In this document: positions 47,624 to 57,136 of the stretch, one piece after another | Layout: each line of letters begins with the position of its first letter | Position numbering within the stretch: position 1 is the first letter of the stretch | From: Halovivax ruber XH-70 | Lineage (GTDB): Archaea > Halobacteriota > Halobacteria > Halobacteriales > Natrialbaceae | Assembly: GCF_000328525.1 (NCBI RefSeq) | Contig: NC_019964.1 | Coordinates: forward strand, 1,736,001 to 1,800,000 | DNA length: 64,000 bases | Direction: 5' to 3' | Translations under genes and position numbers: made by a program | Notes under the pieces: generated by a model | Databases searched by the model: none | What the model was told of the DNA's origin: nothing | The model's input: the letters and a program-made list of their open reading frames with translations, nothing else

Positions 47624-48526
47624 ATGCCACAACAGGGCACGGAAGAGGCAACTCGATCGGCGTCCAGACGACGAGTACTCCGCGGACTGGCGACGACCGG
47701 ACTCGCCGGGAGCGCCATCCTCGCGGGATCGGGAACTGCGAGCGCCGGTAGCAAGGGCGGCTGTGACGACCCACCGACGGCGTTTCCGCGAGTGACGACA
47801 CGCGGTCACTTCGACACGACGTGGTACGGAAGCGTCTACCTCACAGACGGCAACGACGCGACCAACTACGAGTACGCTGGCGACGGGATTCCCGGCATCC
47901 ACAGCGCCCCGGGCGACGAACTACTCGTGTTCGTCCACGGCTGGAACAACGACGCCGAGGGCGGGGTCTGTACGTTCGGCGACGCCGACGAGACGTTTTC
48001 CGCCGAGGGATACGCACAGCCGTTCGTCGGGTTCTCGTGGGACGCCGACTTCGGCTGGTACAACGCCACCGAGATCGCCGAGGAAAACGGCCCGAAACTC
48101 GCGGCGTTCACCCACGCCTACAAGGCGGCCAACCCGGGCGTCACCGTTCGGTACGTCGCCCACTCACTCGGCGCTCGCGTCGCTTTGTCGGCGGTCGAGC
48201 AACTCTCGGAGTGGGGCCATCACGACGATCTCGCGTCACTCTCACTCCTCGGCGGCGCCGCGGACGACGAATCCGTCTCGATGGAGGGCACCTACGGCCC
48301 CGACATCGAAGCCGCCGTGGGCGACGTACACAACTACTGGATGGAAGACGACGAGATTCTGAACTGGGCGTACGGGACCGCCGAACTGGGAGACGCAGTC
48401 GGAAACGACGGCTGCGACGGAACGCCGCCGTCGAACTACACGGACCACAACGTCGCGTACGTCCCGAGTCACTTCGATTACGCGGCCGCCGACGGCTGTA
48501 TCCACGAGGTCGTCTCGACGTTCTAA
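47624..48526 (+). CDS. Tat-exported alpha/beta hydrolase (lipase-like)
   Basis: Secreted hydrolase of 300 residues. The signal SRRRVLRGLATTGLAGSAIL then AGSGTASA has the twin arginines and an AxA cleavage site. The core shows LLVFVHGWNND (oxyanion-hole HG), the nucleophile elbow VAHSLGARVAL with Ser181, and late Asp and His candidates (NYTDHNVAYVPSHFDY). Cys47, Cys116, Cys-containing NDGCDG and DGCIHE could form disulfides outside the cell. It is probably an esterase or lipase. It sits on the plus strand inside a conserved minus-strand gene order. Confidence 0.85.
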   Translation: MPQQGTEEATRSASRRRVLRGLATTGLAGSAILAGSGTASAGSKGGCDDPPTAFPRVTTRGHFDTTWYGSVYLTDGNDATNYEYAGDGIPGIHSAPGDELLVFVHGWNNDAEGGVCTFGDADETFSAEGYAQPFVGFSWDADFGWYNATEIAEENGPKLAAFTHAYKAANPGVTVRYVAHSLGARVALSAVEQLSEWGHHDDLASLSLLGGAADDESVSMEGTYGPDIEAAVGDVHNYWMEDDEILNWAYGTAELGDAVGNDGCDGTPPSNYTDHNVAYVPSHFDYAAADGCIHEVVSTF

Positions 48527-48548
48527 CCCGCGACTCCACCGGCGACGA

Positions 48549-49295
48549 CTAGTCGATCGTCGTTCCCGGATCGTCCCCCTCGAGAAACGCTGACAGTCCG
48601 TCGCGTCCAAAAATTGTCGCGTTCGAGTCGAGGTCGAGCAACGCCCGCACCTTCGCCGCCATCCCGCCGCTCACGTCCGTCGCCTCGCTCTCGCCCAGCA
48701 CGTCGGCGACGTCATCGTACTCGTCGATCCGATCGATGACCGCATCGGCATCGTCGAGAACGCCGGGGACTGCCGAACAGAGCCCGACGCGGTCGGCTCC
48801 GAGACTCGCTGCCAACTCGACGACGAGTTCGTCCCCACTCACGACGGTGACGCCCTCACCCGCGTGCGCGACGAGATCCCCGTGGAGCACGGGAACGAAC
48901 CCCTCCGAAAGCAGCGTCTCGATCTGGCCAAACGGAAACGTGAGTTCACCACGTTCGGACCGATGGCCGGCCGAAAACGGCTGTATCGGAACGGCGGGGA
49001 CGTCCCGGTCGAGCAGGCGCCGGAGGACGAACTGATTGAGCGTCGTCATCGCCCCGTGAATCGCGTGGACGGCGTCTACGTCGTGACTTCCGTCGGTCGT
49101 ACTCACGCCGAACTCGCTCGCGTGGTGGTGGCCGAAACTCCCGCCACCGTGGACGACGACCAGGTCGTCGACATCGCCAACCGAGATCGCGTCGGCGATC
49201 GCGTCCGCCGTGTGATCGAGCGCCGCACCGTCGATCGTCTCCGCCCGATCTTTCTCCGTGACGACGCTCCCGCCGAGTTTCAGGACGACCGTCAT
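48549..49295 (-). CDS. ipk: Isopentenyl phosphate kinase
   Basis: Phosphorylates isopentenyl phosphate to IPP, the last step of the archaeal mevalonate route. It has 248 residues and belongs to the amino-acid kinase fold: VVLKLGGSVVTEKDRAETID, LVVVHGGGSFGHHHASEFG with the His that defines IPK, VPVLHGDLV and GGMAAKVRALLDL are clear. It overlaps the mevalonate kinase stop by four bases. Its natural partner genes rnj and idsA follow only after the inserted hydrolase gene. Confidence 0.94.
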   Translation of the reverse strand: MTVVLKLGGSVVTEKDRAETIDGAALDHTADAIADAISVGDVDDLVVVHGGGSFGHHHASEFGVSTTDGSHDVDAVHAIHGAMTTLNQFVLRRLLDRDVPAVPIQPFSAGHRSERGELTFPFGQIETLLSEGFVPVLHGDLVAHAGEGVTVVSGDELVVELAASLGADRVGLCSAVPGVLDDADAVIDRIDEYDDVADVLGESEATDVSGGMAAKVRALLDLDSNATIFGRDGLSAFLEGDDPGTTID

Positions 49296-50278
49296 TCGAG
49301 CTGGCGCACCCCCTCGTCGGCCAGTTCCGCAGGGAACACGTCCTCACAACCGGGTAAGTACCGCAACGCCGTCTCCGTCTCCGGCGTCGGGTCCAGTGCA
49401 ACGATGCAGCCACCACCGCCGGCACCCGTCAATTTCGCGCCCAGTGCACCGGCTTCGCGTGCCGCCCACACCATCGAATCGAGCGAGCGGCCGGAGACGC
49501 CCAGCGCCGACAGCAGTCCGTGGTTGAAATCCATCAACCGCCCGAGTTCCGCGACGTCACCGTCGGCCAGCGCCGTCTCACCCTGCCGTACGATGTCGCC
49601 GATCGATGCGACCGTGTCCGCCGCGAACGAGTACTCGTCGCGAAGCTGTCGAACACCCGCGACGAGTGCACCAGTATCTCCAGCCCCACCGTCGAATCCG
49701 ATCACGAGCGGAAGATCGGGCGCGTCGATCGCCCGACAGTCCGATCCTTCCACGCGAACGGCACCGCCGGTCGCGGAACAGAACGTGTCCGCTCGCGAGG
49801 CCTGCCCGTCCTGCACTGCAAGTTCGGTCTGATACGCTCGCTCGGCGAGTTCCGCCGTGGAGAGTTCGACCCCGAGCGCGCGGGTTGCGGCGTCGATCGC
49901 GGCGACGACGACCGCCGCGGACGACCCCAGACCCGCCCCCAGCGGGATGTCGCTCTCGATCGTCACCTCGAATCCGGCGTCGGGCTCGCCAGTTACCTCA
50001 CGCACCTGCGCGATCGCCTCGTCGACGTATCCCATCGCGGCGTCGACGAGCGACTCGGCGACGTCGATATCTGGTTTCCCGTCGGTCGAGCCCGCGTACT
50101 CGACGGTGAACCCATCCAGGCTGAGATCATCGGAATGAACGCGCAATGTCGCATCGTCGCGCGGCTCGACACCCACCCGGGCCCGACGCTCGATCGCGCA
50201 CGGGACCGCCGGTTCGCCGTAAACGACCGCGTGCTCACCGAAGAGGTAGACCTTCCCGGGAGCGCTCGAACGAGTCAT
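49292..50278 (-). CDS. mvk: Mevalonate kinase
   Basis: GHMP kinase that phosphorylates mevalonate at the start of the archaeal lipid pathway. It has 328 residues. APGKVYLFGEHAVVYGEPAV, the phosphate loop PLGAGLGSSAAVVVA and the C-terminal GALGAKLTGAGGGGCIVAL are the three GHMP motifs. The ATG at 50278 starts right at MTRSSAPGKVYLFGE. It lies 90 bases after the 42-residue membrane protein and is co-directional with uS2. Confidence 0.95.
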   Translation of the reverse strand: MTRSSAPGKVYLFGEHAVVYGEPAVPCAIERRARVGVEPRDDATLRVHSDDLSLDGFTVEYAGSTDGKPDIDVAESLVDAAMGYVDEAIAQVREVTGEPDAGFEVTIESDIPLGAGLGSSAAVVVAAIDAATRALGVELSTAELAERAYQTELAVQDGQASRADTFCSATGGAVRVEGSDCRAIDAPDLPLVIGFDGGAGDTGALVAGVRQLRDEYSFAADTVASIGDIVRQGETALADGDVAELGRLMDFNHGLLSALGVSGRSLDSMVWAAREAGALGAKLTGAGGGGCIVALDPTPETETALRYLPGCEDVFPAELADEGVRQLE

Positions 50279-50367
50279 TGGCGGTGGATTAGCCCGACCC
50301 GGCTTAATTGCTGTCTTCTCGAGCGGCGATCGACACCACATCGGGCACGCCGATTCGCGCCCAACTG

Positions 50368-50496
50368 CTACAGGACGACGACGGTGAGGAGCTTGTACAC
50401 GAACCCGAGCGCGAAGACACCAGCCAGTGCAGCCGCCGCCAGGGCGACGACCGGTGGGATCGCTTCCTCTTCGAACTCGTACAGGAGATCGGTCAT
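50368..50496 (-). CDS. 42-residue single-helix membrane protein
   Basis: The minus strand encodes MTDLLYEFEEEAIPPVVALA followed by AAALAGVFALGFVYKLLTVV and VL: an acidic N-terminus and one long hydrophobic helix. It is too short for many gene finders but has an ATG, a clean stop and haloarchaeal composition. It lies between uS2 and mevalonate kinase, all on the same strand, so it is probably part of that transcript. No function is known. Confidence 0.6.
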   Translation of the reverse strand: MTDLLYEFEEEAIPPVVALAAAALAGVFALGFVYKLLTVVVL

Positions 50497-50631
50497 ACGA
50501 TCGAATCACGCCGTTCGACAGGTAACTCTTTCTGTCTGTCGAGCTCGATCGCATCGAGGACGGCAGGCGGCCGTCGTCGCAGGTAGCTGTCGCTCGCGGG
50601 CGTGAAAACGGCTGAAAGGACAATACCGAAC

Positions 50632-51426
50632 CTACACCATGCTCTCGAAGTCCTCGAGCGCGTAGGACGGCTCCGCGCCGCGGCGGTCGAGGACCTCGTT
50701 CGCGAGCAACCAGTAGACGACCGAGAGAGCCTTGCGACCCTTGTTGTTCGTCGGGACGACGAGGTCGACGTTACCGGTCTGGTTGTTGGAGTCACACATC
50801 GCGATGACCGGAATCCCGACCGTGATAGCCTCCTTGACGGCCTGGGCGTCGCCGATCGGGTCCGTGACGACGAGCACGTCGGGTTCGATGTAGCCGTCGT
50901 ACTTCGGATTGGTCAGCGTCCCGGGAATGAACCGACCCGTCCGGGCACGTGCACCGACGGCCTCGGCGAACTTCTCGGCCGGGAATCGGCCGTACTGACG
51001 GGACGAGGTGACCAGGATCTGCTCCGGATCGTAGTTCTCGAGGAAGTCCGCAGCCGTGCGAATCCGGCCGTCGGTCATCGAGACGTCGAGGACGTACAGA
51101 CCGTCGGTTCGGACGCGGTGGATGAACCGCTCCATGTCCGACGTCTTCTGCTGGGTACCGATGTGAACACCGGCGCCCAGGTAGTCCTCGACCGGGATGA
51201 GCAGATCGACGTCCTCGTCGCTCATGACGTCGTCGTCGAGCGTGGGGCCGTCGTCTGCCTCCTCGGTAGCGGGTTCGTCCGCAGCGTCGTCTGCGGCGGG
51301 CTGTGCGTCGTCGGCCTCGGTGACCTCCTCGGATTCGGCGGCGGGGCCAGCCCCCTCGGCTGGCTCCTCGTCGATCTCCTCCTCGGCGGCGTCGAGGCCC
51401 TCCTGTGATGTGTCGTTCTCTGTCAT
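50632..51426 (-). CDS. rps2: Ribosomal protein uS2
   Basis: Small-subunit protein of 264 residues. The conserved part runs from about residue 75: [40 protein letters not shown] and [20 protein letters not shown]. The first 70 residues are an acidic, alanine-rich extension ([20 protein letters not shown]), normal for haloarchaea. It overlaps the end of enolase by four bases. Confidence 0.96.
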   Translation of the reverse strand: MTENDTSQEGLDAAEEEIDEEPAEGAGPAAESEEVTEADDAQPAADDAADEPATEEADDGPTLDDDVMSDEDVDLLIPVEDYLGAGVHIGTQQKTSDMERFIHRVRTDGLYVLDVSMTDGRIRTAADFLENYDPEQILVTSSRQYGRFPAEKFAEAVGARARTGRFIPGTLTNPKYDGYIEPDVLVVTDPIGDAQAVKEAITVGIPVIAMCDSNNQTGNVDLVVPTNNKGRKALSVVYWLLANEVLDRRGAEPSYALEDFESMV

Positions 51427-52628
51427 ATCGCGTCGTCCTCGATTCGGATGAGTTCGTTCAGCTTGGCAGTTCGCTCGCCGCCGACGGCGCCAGTCTTGAT
51501 GAAGGCGGCGTCGGTCGCGACGGCGAGGTGTGCGATGGTCGTGTCTTCGGTCTCGCCCGAACGGTGGGAGACGACGGCTTCGTAGCCGTGTTCGGTCGCG
51601 AGTTCGATCGCGTCGAACGCGTCCGAGAGCGTGCCGATCTGATTCGGCTTGATCAGGATGGAGTTGGCCGCATCCCGATCGATTCCCTCGCGCAGGCGAT
51701 CGACGTTCGTCACGAAGAGGTCGTCGCCGCAGACGAGCGTCTCGTCACCAACACGATCCGTCAACTCCGTGTAGGCCTCGTAGTCGTCCTCGTCGAGCGG
51801 GTCCTCGACGTAGACGAGGTCGTACTCGGAGACGAGGTCGGCGACGTACGCGATCTGCTCGTCGGTCGAGCGCGTTCGGTCGCTGTAGACGTACTCGCCT
51901 GCGTCGGCGTCGTAGAGTTCCGCAGCAGCGACGTCGAGGCCGATGCCGACTTCGAAGCCGACCTCGTTCTCGACGCGGTTCACTGCCTCGTCGACGACCT
52001 CGAACGCCTCGGCGTCCGTGATCGACGGCGCCCACGCACCCTCGTCGCCCTTCCCCGCAGGCTCGTCGCGTTCGTCCAGAATGTCCGCCACCGCGGCGTG
52101 GACCGCCGCGTTTGCGAACACTGCGTCCTGAACGCTCGGTGCGCCGACGGGTGCGGCGAGGAACTCCTGAATGTCGGTCGCGTCGGCGGCGTGTTCGCCA
52201 CCGCCGACGACGTTCCCGAGCGGCGTGGGGAACGTCTCCCCGCGGAACGTTCCGCCCAGGTGCTGGAACAGCGGTGCACCCAGCACGTCCGCTCCGGCCT
52301 TCGCAGCCGCCATCGAGATGGCGACCGCGCTGTTGGCGCCGAGCTCGGAGAAGGTATCGGTGCCGTCTGCCGCGCGCAAGATCGCGTCGACCTCACGCTG
52401 GTTGCCGGCGTAGGCCTCACCGACGAGCCGGGGGACGGCCCGCTCACGAGCCGCCGCGATGGCTTCTCCGGTGGGTCGCTCGACGGCCTCGTACTCGCCC
52501 GTACTCGCGCCGGACGGGGCCGCAGCGCGACCGAACCCACCGCTTTCCGTGACGACGTCAGCCTCGACCGTCGGGTTGCCCCGTGAGTCGAGTATCTCGC
52601 GCAGCCGGACGTCGGTGATCAGCGTCAT
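51423..52628 (-). CDS. eno: Enolase
   Basis: Interconverts 2-phosphoglycerate and phosphoenolpyruvate. It has 401 residues. [47 protein letters not shown] with GDDLFVTN metal ligands, and the catalytic lysine region [16 protein letters not shown], then [20 protein letters not shown], are complete. It overlaps both rpoK and uS2 by four bases. Its place between RNA polymerase and ribosomal genes is typical for haloarchaea. Confidence 0.96.
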   Translation of the reverse strand: MTLITDVRLREILDSRGNPTVEADVVTESGGFGRAAAPSGASTGEYEAVERPTGEAIAAARERAVPRLVGEAYAGNQREVDAILRAADGTDTFSELGANSAVAISMAAAKAGADVLGAPLFQHLGGTFRGETFPTPLGNVVGGGEHAADATDIQEFLAAPVGAPSVQDAVFANAAVHAAVADILDERDEPAGKGDEGAWAPSITDAEAFEVVDEAVNRVENEVGFEVGIGLDVAAAELYDADAGEYVYSDRTRSTDEQIAYVADLVSEYDLVYVEDPLDEDDYEAYTELTDRVGDETLVCGDDLFVTNVDRLREGIDRDAANSILIKPNQIGTLSDAFDAIELATEHGYEAVVSHRSGETEDTTIAHLAVATDAAFIKTGAVGGERTAKLNELIRIEDDAI

Positions 52629-52810
52629 GACGATGCTTGCCCTCGATTGACCGTGAACGGGAGCACACCTTCGTCGTACTCCTCGGCCGCGATGAGGATC
52701 GGCTCCGTTCGGTCGGTCTCGATCAGCACGGGGGCGCCGTAGGATACCTGCAGCGCTCGCGCGCCGAGGATCCGGGCCTTCTCGTACCGGTTGTAGCGTT
52801 CCTGTTGCAT
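52625..52810 (-). CDS. rpoK: RNA polymerase subunit K (Rpo6)
   Basis: 61-residue subunit, homologue of bacterial omega and eukaryotic Rpb6, that stabilises the largest subunit. [20 protein letters not shown] and the [20 protein letters not shown] segment are the conserved core. It ends four bases inside enolase. Confidence 0.95.
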   Translation of the reverse strand: MQQERYNRYEKARILGARALQVSYGAPVLIETDRTEPILIAAEEYDEGVLPFTVNRGQASS

Positions 52811-52812
52811 GG

Positions 52813-53007
52813 TTACTGGTACGGCGAGACGACGTCCACGAGGTCGGTGTGCGAAACGAGCATCCGCCGGCAGCAGAACCGGTCGACGCCGAGGTCGTCC
52901 AGGACTTCGGCGGGATCCTCGTCACCCTCGCGGGCGCGTTCTTCGAATTCTTCCCAGTGTTCGGCGACGACCGTGCCGCACGTGAAACACCGGACCGGGA
53001 CCATCAT
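52813..53007 (-). CDS. rpoN: RNA polymerase subunit N (Rpo10)
   Basis: 64-residue zinc-binding subunit equal to Rpb10. The zinc site is [12 protein letters not shown] near the N-terminus and [12 protein letters not shown] later (CxxC and CC). It lies two bases upstream of rpoK in the same operon. Two adjacent ATG codons (53007, 53004) make the exact start ambiguous by one residue. Confidence 0.96.
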   Translation of the reverse strand: MMVPVRCFTCGTVVAEHWEEFEERAREGDEDPAEVLDDLGVDRFCCRRMLVSHTDLVDVVSPYQ

Positions 53008-53019
53008 ACTTGTCTCACC

Positions 53020-53418
53020 TCAGCGGTAGGATTTCTGGTAGCGAGCCCGCGCACCGGGGCCGCCCCACTTCTTCGATTCGGACTGGCGAACGTCGTTGAC
53101 CAGCAGCGAGCGATCGAACGACATGAACGCATCGCGCAGTTCGGCGTCGTTCGTGTGCTGGACGATCCCGCGAGCGATGGCGGTGCGGACGGCGTCTGCC
53201 TGGCCGCTAATTCCACCGCCTTCGACCCGAACGTCGATGTCGACGCCGTCGCGGAATTCGTCACCCGCGATGCGGAACGGCTCCAGCATCTTGAGACGGG
53301 ACATCTCCGGTTCGACCAGTTCGACTGGCTGTGCGTTGACCCTGACACGACCCTCACCGTCGCTGACGGTAGCTCGTGCCACGGCCGTCTTCTTCTTCCC
53401 ACTCGTGTTCGTTACCAT
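53020..53418 (-). CDS. rps9: Ribosomal protein uS9
   Basis: 132-residue small-subunit protein. [40 protein letters not shown] and the C-terminal [17 protein letters not shown], whose final arginine touches P-site tRNA, are all typical. It overlaps the end of uL13 by seven bases. Confidence 0.96.
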   Translation of the reverse strand: MVTNTSGKKKTAVARATVSDGEGRVRVNAQPVELVEPEMSRLKMLEPFRIAGDEFRDGVDIDVRVEGGGISGQADAVRTAIARGIVQHTNDAELRDAFMSFDRSLLVNDVRQSESKKWGGPGARARYQKSYR

Positions 53419-53861
53419 GTGACGGAAGCACCCAGTTGTTCGGCGATCTCGCCCAGATGGACGAAGCGGATGTTCGACAGGCGATCCAGCGACGTGTCCT
53501 CGAGGACCGTCGCCTCGTGGTCGTCGTCACCCTCGTAGGGATTACCGACGTAGATGCGGACGTTCGAGAACGCCTCACGCCCACGTGACTTCTTGTACGG
53601 GAGCATGCCACGGACGGACCGCTTGAAGATCATGTCCGGCCGTTTCGGGTAGTTCGGACCGCGGTCGGAGCCGAGCTGCGCTCGGGTCCGGTAGGTCTCG
53701 AACACGTCTTCTTTGTCGCCCGTGATGACGGCATCTTCGGCGTTGACGACGGCGATCCGTTCGCCATCGAGTGCGCGCTGGGCAACCTCGCTCGCGACGC
53801 GACCGAGAATGCAATCCCGGGCGTCGACGACGATGTCGGCGTCGAATTCGGCGAGACTCAT
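53412..53861 (-). CDS. rpl13: Ribosomal protein uL13
   Basis: 149-residue large-subunit protein. [40 protein letters not shown] and [20 protein letters not shown] are conserved in archaeal uL13. It overlaps eL18 by four bases and uS9 by seven. Confidence 0.96.
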   Translation of the reverse strand: MSLAEFDADIVVDARDCILGRVASEVAQRALDGERIAVVNAEDAVITGDKEDVFETYRTRAQLGSDRGPNYPKRPDMIFKRSVRGMLPYKKSRGREAFSNVRIYVGNPYEGDDDHEATVLEDTSLDRLSNIRFVHLGEIAEQLGASVTW

Positions 53862-54211
53862 GCGATCACCCGCACGTTCGATCCCTCTGGATTCTCTTCG
53901 AGCAGTTGCTCGATCGGTACGTACTCGCCGACCTGATCGATCTTCGTCGCAGCCGACGACGACGCGTCGACGGCGGCAACGGTGACGTTCTTTCGCAGTC
54001 GACCGCTTCCCAGCACCTTGCCGGGAACGATGACTGTCTCTTCTTCACGCGCGTATCGCTCGATACGGCCCAGATTCACCTCTGCGTGGTTCGAACGGGG
54101 CTTCTCGAGCCGATCGGCGATGTCGCGCCAGACGTCGGCGTCTCGCGAACGAGACGTCGACTTCAGCTCGGCGATGAGGTCTGTAAGCCTCGGATTGGTC
54201 TTCGTACTCAT
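53858..54211 (-). CDS. rpl18e: Ribosomal protein eL18
   Basis: 117-residue large-subunit protein, first coding gene after tRNA-Leu. [40 protein letters not shown] and [20 protein letters not shown] are family landmarks. It starts 57 bases after tRNA-Leu and overlaps uL13 by four bases. Confidence 0.96.
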   Translation of the reverse strand: MSTKTNPRLTDLIAELKSTSRSRDADVWRDIADRLEKPRSNHAEVNLGRIERYAREEETVIVPGKVLGSGRLRKNVTVAAVDASSSAATKIDQVGEYVPIEQLLEENPEGSNVRVIA

Positions 54212-54268
54212 TGATATCCTCCGATAATCGGTGTCAGTCGCTGACGAGCGTAACTCGCCCAGAAGTGA

Positions 54269-54353
54269 TGCAGGGAGCAGGATTTGAACCTGCGGACTCC
54301 TACGAGACAGCGCCCTGAACGCTGCGCCGTTGGCCTGACTTGGCTATCCCTGC
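54269..54353 (-). tRNA. tRNA-Leu (anticodon CAG)
   Basis: The minus strand reads GCAGGGATAGCCAAGTCAGG with anticodon loop TTCAGGG (anticodon CAG), a class II variable arm (TCTCGTAGGAGT), T arm GCAGGTTCAAATCCTGC and acceptor TCCCTGC plus A. It has 85 nucleotides and no intron. Its position between rpoD and eL18 is conserved in haloarchaea. Confidence 0.95.
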
Positions 54354-54480
54354 GTGCACTTCCGTCTACCCGCCGCCCCTTCAAACCGCTTTCGATCCGG
54401 TCGGATCCGTCGCCGGCCTCGTAGCTCGTGGCGCCGGCCTGTCTCGCGTTCGAAGGGTGGTGACGGGTCATTGGTCTCTC

Positions 54481-55233
54481 TTATAGCTGTACGGCGTCTT
54501 CCAGTTCGGCTGCGCGATCGTCGATCGAGCCGACGGCGCGCGTCACGAGCTCCTCCACGGCAAACGATCCGTCCGTCTCCACGTGGAAGACGAAGGCGTT
54601 CGGGACGTCTTCGACGGTAACGTCTTTCCCCGGATACCGCTCGGTCAGATCGTGTCCGAACTCGCTGGTCGGGATCAACTCGCCATCGTCTTCGATGACG
54701 CCGCGAACGATCTGGGTCTCCTCGTCTTCGAATTCGGGGAGATCTCCGTCGACGGTCACGCGCTGGAGGTGACGGTACCCGACGGCAACGCCGCCCTGGT
54801 GTTTGGCGTGCTTCTTGCCGTGGTCGTAAACCGCGTCGGCCTCGGCTTCGAGGCGCTGGTCGTCCTTCAGCTGGATGATCGGGACGTTCTCGTCGGCCGG
54901 CTTCACCAGGTCGGGTTCGCTCGAGACGAGATCGCCCGAGTAGGCGGTGGCCGGCCCCTCGACGTCGATCGAGAGCGTGACCACGTCGTCATCGCCGAAC
55001 TCCTCTGGCGTCGGCGTCGTCAGGGGGACGAGTCCGAGGCGAAGCCCCAGTTGCTCGTCGAACATGACCGAGGAGTTCTCGATGAACCGGACGGTGTCGA
55101 TCGCCAGAGTCGGCACGTCGGCGACCATCGCGCGGCGGATGCCGTTGGCGAACGCGGGTGTAATCCCACGGACCAGGATCCGCGCCTCCCGTTCGGTGCG
55201 TTCGACGAACTCGACGTCGTAGTCGGATGCCAT
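54481..55233 (-). CDS. rpoD: RNA polymerase subunit D (Rpo3)
   Basis: 250-residue assembly subunit, equivalent to bacterial alpha and eukaryotic Rpb3. It nucleates the polymerase with Rpo10, Rpo11 and Rpo12. [20 protein letters not shown] and [20 protein letters not shown] open the protein; [15 protein letters not shown] and [20 protein letters not shown] follow. I see no Cys-rich iron-sulfur insertion, consistent with aerobic halophiles. The ATG at 55233 is four bases after uS11. Confidence 0.95.
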   Translation of the reverse strand: MASDYDVEFVERTEREARILVRGITPAFANGIRRAMVADVPTLAIDTVRFIENSSVMFDEQLGLRLGLVPLTTPTPEEFGDDDVVTLSIDVEGPATAYSGDLVSSEPDLVKPADENVPIIQLKDDQRLEAEADAVYDHGKKHAKHQGGVAVGYRHLQRVTVDGDLPEFEDEETQIVRGVIEDDGELIPTSEFGHDLTERYPGKDVTVEDVPNAFVFHVETDGSFAVEELVTRAVGSIDDRAAELEDAVQL

Positions 55234-55237
55234 GGAT

Positions 55238-55627
55238 CTAGAATCCGCCCTTGCCTTTCGGTGCGCGCGATCCGTCGTGCGGGATCGGCGTGACGTCCTC
55301 GATGCGACCGATCTCGATACCGGAGCGGGCGAGCGCGCGGATCGTCGCCTGCGCACCGGGACCGGGCGACTTCTGCAGGTTGCCGCCAGGTCCGCGAACA
55401 CGGACGTGGAGACCGGTGATGCCCGCAGCCTTGACCTCCTCGGCGACGCCCTCGGCCATCTGCATGGCCGCGTAGGGCGACGCCTCGTCGCGGTTCTGCT
55501 TGACCGCAGTCCCACCGGAGGACTTCGCGATCGTCTCCGCGCCCGTGAGGTCGGTCACGGTCATGATGGTGTTGTTGAACGATGCGTGCACGTGGGCGAC
55601 TCCCCACTTATCGTCGTCCTGACTCAT
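55238..55627 (-). CDS. rps11: Ribosomal protein uS11
   Basis: 129-residue platform protein of the small subunit. [40 protein letters not shown] and the C-terminal [16 protein letters not shown] are conserved. It is the binding partner of Fap7/AK6-type kinases, one of which is encoded at 11845. It starts at the ATG at 55627, one base from uS4. Confidence 0.96.
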   Translation of the reverse strand: MSQDDDKWGVAHVHASFNNTIMTVTDLTGAETIAKSSGGTAVKQNRDEASPYAAMQMAEGVAEEVKAAGITGLHVRVRGPGGNLQKSPGPGAQATIRALARSGIEIGRIEDVTPIPHDGSRAPKGKGGF

Positions 55628-55628
55628 A

Positions 55629-56150
55629 TTATTGACCCTCCGCACGTTCCGGGTGCAGTTCGTCCGCCAGCGGGCTGGTCTCGTCGAACGCCACGTCGTC
55701 CTCCTCGTCGACGTCGACGACGTACGACGGGACGCGTGTGCGCCGGTCACCGATCCGGACGTGGCCGTGGATAATGAACTGGCGCGCCTGCTGTGGCGTG
55801 TTCGCCAGTCCCTTGCGGTAGACGACCGTCTGGAGTCGGCGTTCGAGGACGTCCTCGATCTCGAGACCGAGGACGTCACCGAGGCCTTCCGCTTCGTCGA
55901 GAATGCCAACTCGCTTGAGTCGGCCGAGGAACTCTTCGGAGCGTCGCTGGACCGTCGCGTCGCCCTGGGCCTGTCCGAGCAGGTCCCGGGACTCGCGTCG
56001 GTACGAACGAAGTTCCGACTGCGCTCGCCAGAGTTCTTCCTTGTTAGCGAGGCCGTAGCGGTCGAGCAGCGAGTGCTCGTTCGCGATGCGCTCGCCCTGG
56101 TAGGGATGGTTCGGCGTCTCGTACTGCTTGGTATCGGTGCCAAGCGGCAT
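55629..56150 (-). CDS. rps4: Ribosomal protein uS4
   Basis: 173-residue primary rRNA-binding protein. The N-terminal [20 protein letters not shown] and the S4 domain [20 protein letters not shown] with [20 protein letters not shown] are clear. It overlaps the end of uS13 by one base. Confidence 0.96.
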   Translation of the reverse strand: MPLGTDTKQYETPNHPYQGERIANEHSLLDRYGLANKEELWRAQSELRSYRRESRDLLGQAQGDATVQRRSEEFLGRLKRVGILDEAEGLGDVLGLEIEDVLERRLQTVVYRKGLANTPQQARQFIIHGHVRIGDRRTRVPSYVVDVDEEDDVAFDETSPLADELHPERAEGQ

Positions 56151-56668
56151 TATTCGTCATCCTCCTCGGCGGCCTCTTCGGCCTGCTCTTCGCGGATCTC
56201 CTCGACGTTGACGCCGATGGTCCCTTCGGTACGACCGGTGGACTTCGTCCGCTGTCCGCGGACCTTCTGGCCGCGCTTGTGGCGGGCGCCCTTGTAGGAG
56301 TCGATCATCTTCATCCGGTTGATGTCCTGCTGGCGGGTGAGACCGAGATCGTTGCCGACGATGTGTTTCGTCTCGCCCGTGTAGAAGTCGCCCGGACGGT
56401 TGTTCAACCAGTCGGGGAGGTCGTCTCCGAGTGATTCGACGAGTGAAACGATGTCGTCGATCGTGTCTTGCTCGAGTGCACCGAACGTCGCCGTTCGGTC
56501 GACAGCAGCTTCGCTCGCGACGAGTCGGGCCGTCCGTCGGCCGATCCCATCGAGCCCGGTCAGCGCACGTTCGACGGACTTCGTGCCGTCTAAGTCTGTC
56601 TGACCGATTCGAACGAAGTACTGGATGTCTTCGTCGTCTTCGGGTTCTTGCGGTGTTTCCTCGCTCAT
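56150..56668 (-). CDS. rps13: Ribosomal protein uS13
   Basis: 172-residue head protein of the small subunit contacting the P-site tRNA. YFVRIGQTDLDGTKSVERAL, ALTGLDGIGRRTARLVASEA and YKGARHKRGQKVRGQRTKST are typical; both ends carry acidic extensions. It is the first coding gene of the superoperon, about 68 bases after tRNA-Ser. Confidence 0.96.
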   Translation of the reverse strand: MSEETPQEPEDDEDIQYFVRIGQTDLDGTKSVERALTGLDGIGRRTARLVASEAAVDRTATFGALEQDTIDDIVSLVESLGDDLPDWLNNRPGDFYTGETKHIVGNDLGLTRQQDINRMKMIDSYKGARHKRGQKVRGQRTKSTGRTEGTIGVNVEEIREEQAEEAAEEDDE

Positions 56669-56735
56669 GTATCGTGTGTCTGTGTCTGGCTGAGAGGACC
56701 GTCTGCCGGTCTCCCAGAGCGTTCTGTGGTACGGA

Positions 56736-56819
56736 CGTCGTGGCGGGGATTCGAACCCCGGAGGCTTGACGCCACATGGTTAGCAACCATGCGCCTTGGG
56801 CCTGCTTGGCTACCACGAC
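56736..56819 (-). tRNA. tRNA-Ser (anticodon GCT)
   Basis: The minus strand reads GTCGTGGTAGCCAAGCAGG with anticodon loop TTGCTAA (anticodon GCT), a long variable arm (GTGGCGTCAAGCCTCC), T arm GGGGTTCGAATCCCC and acceptor CCACGAC plus discriminator G. It has 84 nucleotides. It opens the ribosomal superoperon, as in other haloarchaea. Confidence 0.95.
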
Positions 56820-57136
56820 CCGGTATCTATCGTCGCCCGTTTGGACTCGGGGGCCGTCCCCCTGCAGCGTATCGTACCCGGAGATACATCCCGTCGGGTA
56901 CATAAGGGCAACGAAAGACCGCGGGCGGAACGGGCCCGTCGAGCGATCATCTGGGGAGGACTCGCGGCCGGATATGGAGGGGTAACTCAGCCACGAGCGG
57001 TGTTCACCGGTCGATTCCGGAACCAGTCCGGCGTCGGAACCAGTTCGGTGTGTATGCTGGACTTGAACCAGGCTACCTGTTCCCATCGCAACAAAAATAA
57101 GTGTGCGCTGAGGAGGAGAAATCGACGCCGTCATAC
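56820..57136. promoter_or_regulatory. Divergent promoter region of ribosomal superoperon and DUF4129 gene
   Basis: A minus-strand TATA-like CCCTTATGTA at 56900-56909 would start transcription near 56878, before tRNA-Ser. A perfect 7-base inverted repeat, GTACCCG (56874-56880) and CGGGTAC (56895-56901), spans that promoter and could be an operator. On the plus strand AAAAATAAG (57090-57098) is a likely TATA box for the DUF4129 gene, about 40 bases before its ATG. Confidence 0.5.

Noticed and set aside
50602-51408. 268-codon frame antisense to uS2
   Set aside because: Mirrors the acidic low-complexity part of uS2 and the ribosomal protein is certain.
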